The notes under the pieces were generated by a model, which was not told where the DNA came from, made no database searches, and saw nothing but the letters and a program-made list of their open reading frames with translations. A stretch of DNA of 7,152 nucleotides. Source: Bacillota bacterium. Its GTDB lineage: Bacteria > Eremiobacterota > SpSt-956 > JAKJGF01. The DNA is taken from NCBI GenBank assembly GCA_029555925.1, contig JAKPQU010000220.1, positions 1-7,152 on the forward strand, read 5' to 3'. Made by a program: the position numbers and the translations under genes. Shown in pieces: positions 6,388 to 7,152 of the stretch; the first letter of the stretch is position 1, and each line of letters opens with the position of its first letter.

Positions 6388-6853
6388 ATGTTTTACTCAT
6401 ATAGCAATTATTATTGTAGTTTTTATTTTTATTGCAATAACTCTAAAGAGTATTAATAAAAATAAGGCAAAGGAAATAGAAAGTAAAATATTCTCTCTGA
6501 AAGAGAGATTAAATTGCAGTGATGAAGAAGGACGGAGAATCTTAGAAATTTATGATGGGAATACCTATCGTGTGATTGATGCAATAAAAAACATAACATG
6601 TCCTGGATGTAAGGAAAAAAATCGGGATGGTGATGATATTTGTATGAACTGCGGATTTTCTCTCCATAACGAAATAATGAAGACTCTTCTCCGCAGAAAT
6701 TATTACGAGGAAAAAATAGAAGTTCATTACCAAAATAATCAGTTAACACAGGAGACAGAAAAAAATATTACAAGAAAATTTCAGGAACCATCTCTGGAAA
6801 CAACTCAGGAAACAACAATACCTGTATATGAAGGTATACCGTCCAGACTGTAA
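6388..6853 (+). pseudogene. Frameshifted small membrane protein with a zinc ribbon
   Basis: The ATG at 6388 follows a perfect AGGAGG, but its own frame ends after 23 codons. The frame one base ahead is open, without any usable start at the initiation site, from 6320 to the TAA at 6851-6853. Skipping one T of the TTTT at 6391-6394 joins them into a 154-residue protein. It would have a short N-terminus, one membrane helix of about 15-18 residues (core IAIIIVVFIFIAITL, from residue 5), a charged helical linker, a CPGC...CMNC zinc ribbon with 10 residues between the pairs, and a Thr/Glu-rich tail. It is probably membrane-anchored with the ribbon in the cytoplasm. The family is not recognised. The only in-frame conventional start is GTG 6572, which would begin just before the ribbon and lose the helix. 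A mutation, a sequencing error or +1 frameshifting could explain this. The ribbon resembles the second one in the FGE-like protein. Insertion-sequence DNA begins directly downstream. Confidence 0.65.
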
Positions 6854-6863
6854 AATCCAATAT

Positions 6864-6933
6864 AAAAATGCACATCGAATCCGGTCGAAAAATGTACATC
6901 TAGCGTATATACAAAAAGAGAAAAATGTAAATT
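6864..6933 (+). repeat. Spaced terminal repeats of the IS21-type element
   Basis: AAAAATGCACATC (6864-6876) and AAAAATGTACATC (6888-6900) match at 12 of 13 positions, with starts 24 bp apart. A weaker third copy, AAAAATGTAAATT (6921-6933), starts 33 bp further on. The position before the IstA-like gene and the arrangement fit the multiple transposase binding sites of IS21-family left ends. Confidence 0.65.
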
Positions 6934-6979
6934 TAGTAGAATAATATCCCAATTAAAAAGTAATTGGGGAGTGAAGGAG

Positions 6980-7152
6980 ATGTATAATTTTATGGATCGA
7001 AGTGCAATAAAAGCTTTATGGAAACGTGGAAAGAAATATGCGGAGATAGCAAGAGAAATGTGCTGTGACCGAAGAACAGTAAAAAGAATAGTCCATGAAC
7101 CATTAGAGAAAGAATACAAAAGAGAAGGTGCTACATCCCAGGTAGATATCTA
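6980..7152 (+). CDS. istA: IS21-family transposase IstA, N-terminal fragment (cut by window end)
   Basis: The first 57 codons are present and the frame is still open at the window edge. The product begins with a helix-turn-helix of the IS21 transposase type: a KALWKRGKKYAEIAREM helix pair followed by CDRRTVKRIV as recognition helix, then HEPLEKEYKR and the SQVDI motif that precedes the rest of IstA in this family. IstA is the DDE-type transposase, and it works with the ATPase IstB, expected downstream. The start is ambiguous. ATG 6980 has GGGGAG (6966-6971) 8 nt upstream; ATG 6992 has AAGGAG (6974-6979) 12 nt upstream; an in-frame GTG lies at 6971. The catalytic core is outside the window, so whether the element is intact is unknown. 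Confidence 0.8.
   Translation, partial: MYNFMDRSAIKALWKRGKKYAEIAREMCCDRRTVKRIVHEPLEKEYKREGATSQVDI

Larger units (their letters stand above)
6864..7152 (+). mobile_element. Left part of an IS21-family insertion sequence
   Basis: The partial IstA-like gene at 6980, preceded by spaced short repeats, marks the left end of an IS21-type element that runs past the window. IS21 ends typically carry several short repeats that the transposase binds. The outermost point may be the TG at 6869, only about 15 bp after the stop of the preceding gene, but the exact tip and the target duplication cannot be set without the right end. Confidence 0.7.

Noticed and set aside
6572..6853. Independent 93-codon gene starting at GTG 6572
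   Set aside because: No good ribosome binding site precedes GTG 6572, and the same frame is open and protein-like back to the strong site at 6376, so it is better read as part of the frameshifted gene.

Overview
The window is AT-rich bacterial DNA with strong Shine-Dalgarno sites (AAAGGAGG, AAGGAGGT, AGGAGG) and the standard code: TGG encodes Trp, and TGA ends the gene on the minus strand. No rRNA or housekeeping marker is present, so the lineage stays open. Zinc-ribbon proteins, an FGE-like domain protein, intergenic heptanucleotide arrays and an IS21-type element would suit one of the less-studied phyla with large accessory genomes, but that is only an impression.

Layout. Bases 1-438 hold no intact gene. 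They carry two arrays of 7-bp units (93-163), a possible decayed coding tail on the minus strand (192-269) and a weak promoter candidate. A two-gene unit follows (439-2441): the paired ATPases of an Opp/Dpp-type ABC importer, overlapping by one base (TAATG). No permease or binding-protein gene is adjacent inside the window. A 105-bp convergent gap (2442-2546) holds more heptamer repeats, which run into the 3' end of the next gene. That gene (2547-3662, minus strand) encodes a protein with tandem zinc ribbons followed by a formylglycine-generating-enzyme-like (FGE/SUMF1) domain that appears to lack the usual cysteine pair. A 195-bp divergent region separates it from a 748-residue, two-domain phospholipase D superfamily protein (3858-6104, plus strand).

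Downstream of the PLD gene lie a 19-bp hairpin and a cluster of AT-rich palindromes. Next is a small gene (6388-6853) for a protein with an N-terminal membrane helix and a zinc ribbon. It has an excellent ribosome binding site and ATG, but the start is one base out of frame with the rest, so it is frameshifted at codon 2-3. Immediately after it is what looks like the left end of an IS21-family insertion sequence (spaced AAAAATGYACATC repeats) and the first 57 codons of an IstA-type transposase, cut by the window edge.

The two ATPases should work together as a heterodimeric motor for uptake of peptides or oligosaccharides. Nothing ties the FGE-like, PLD and zinc-ribbon membrane proteins into one pathway. 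The FGE-like and small membrane proteins do share a CX2C-X10-CX2C ribbon style. I did not find a clearly new system. The most informative items are the frameshifted membrane zinc-ribbon gene, the phased heptamer arrays, the non-canonical FGE domain and the asymmetric PLD protein.
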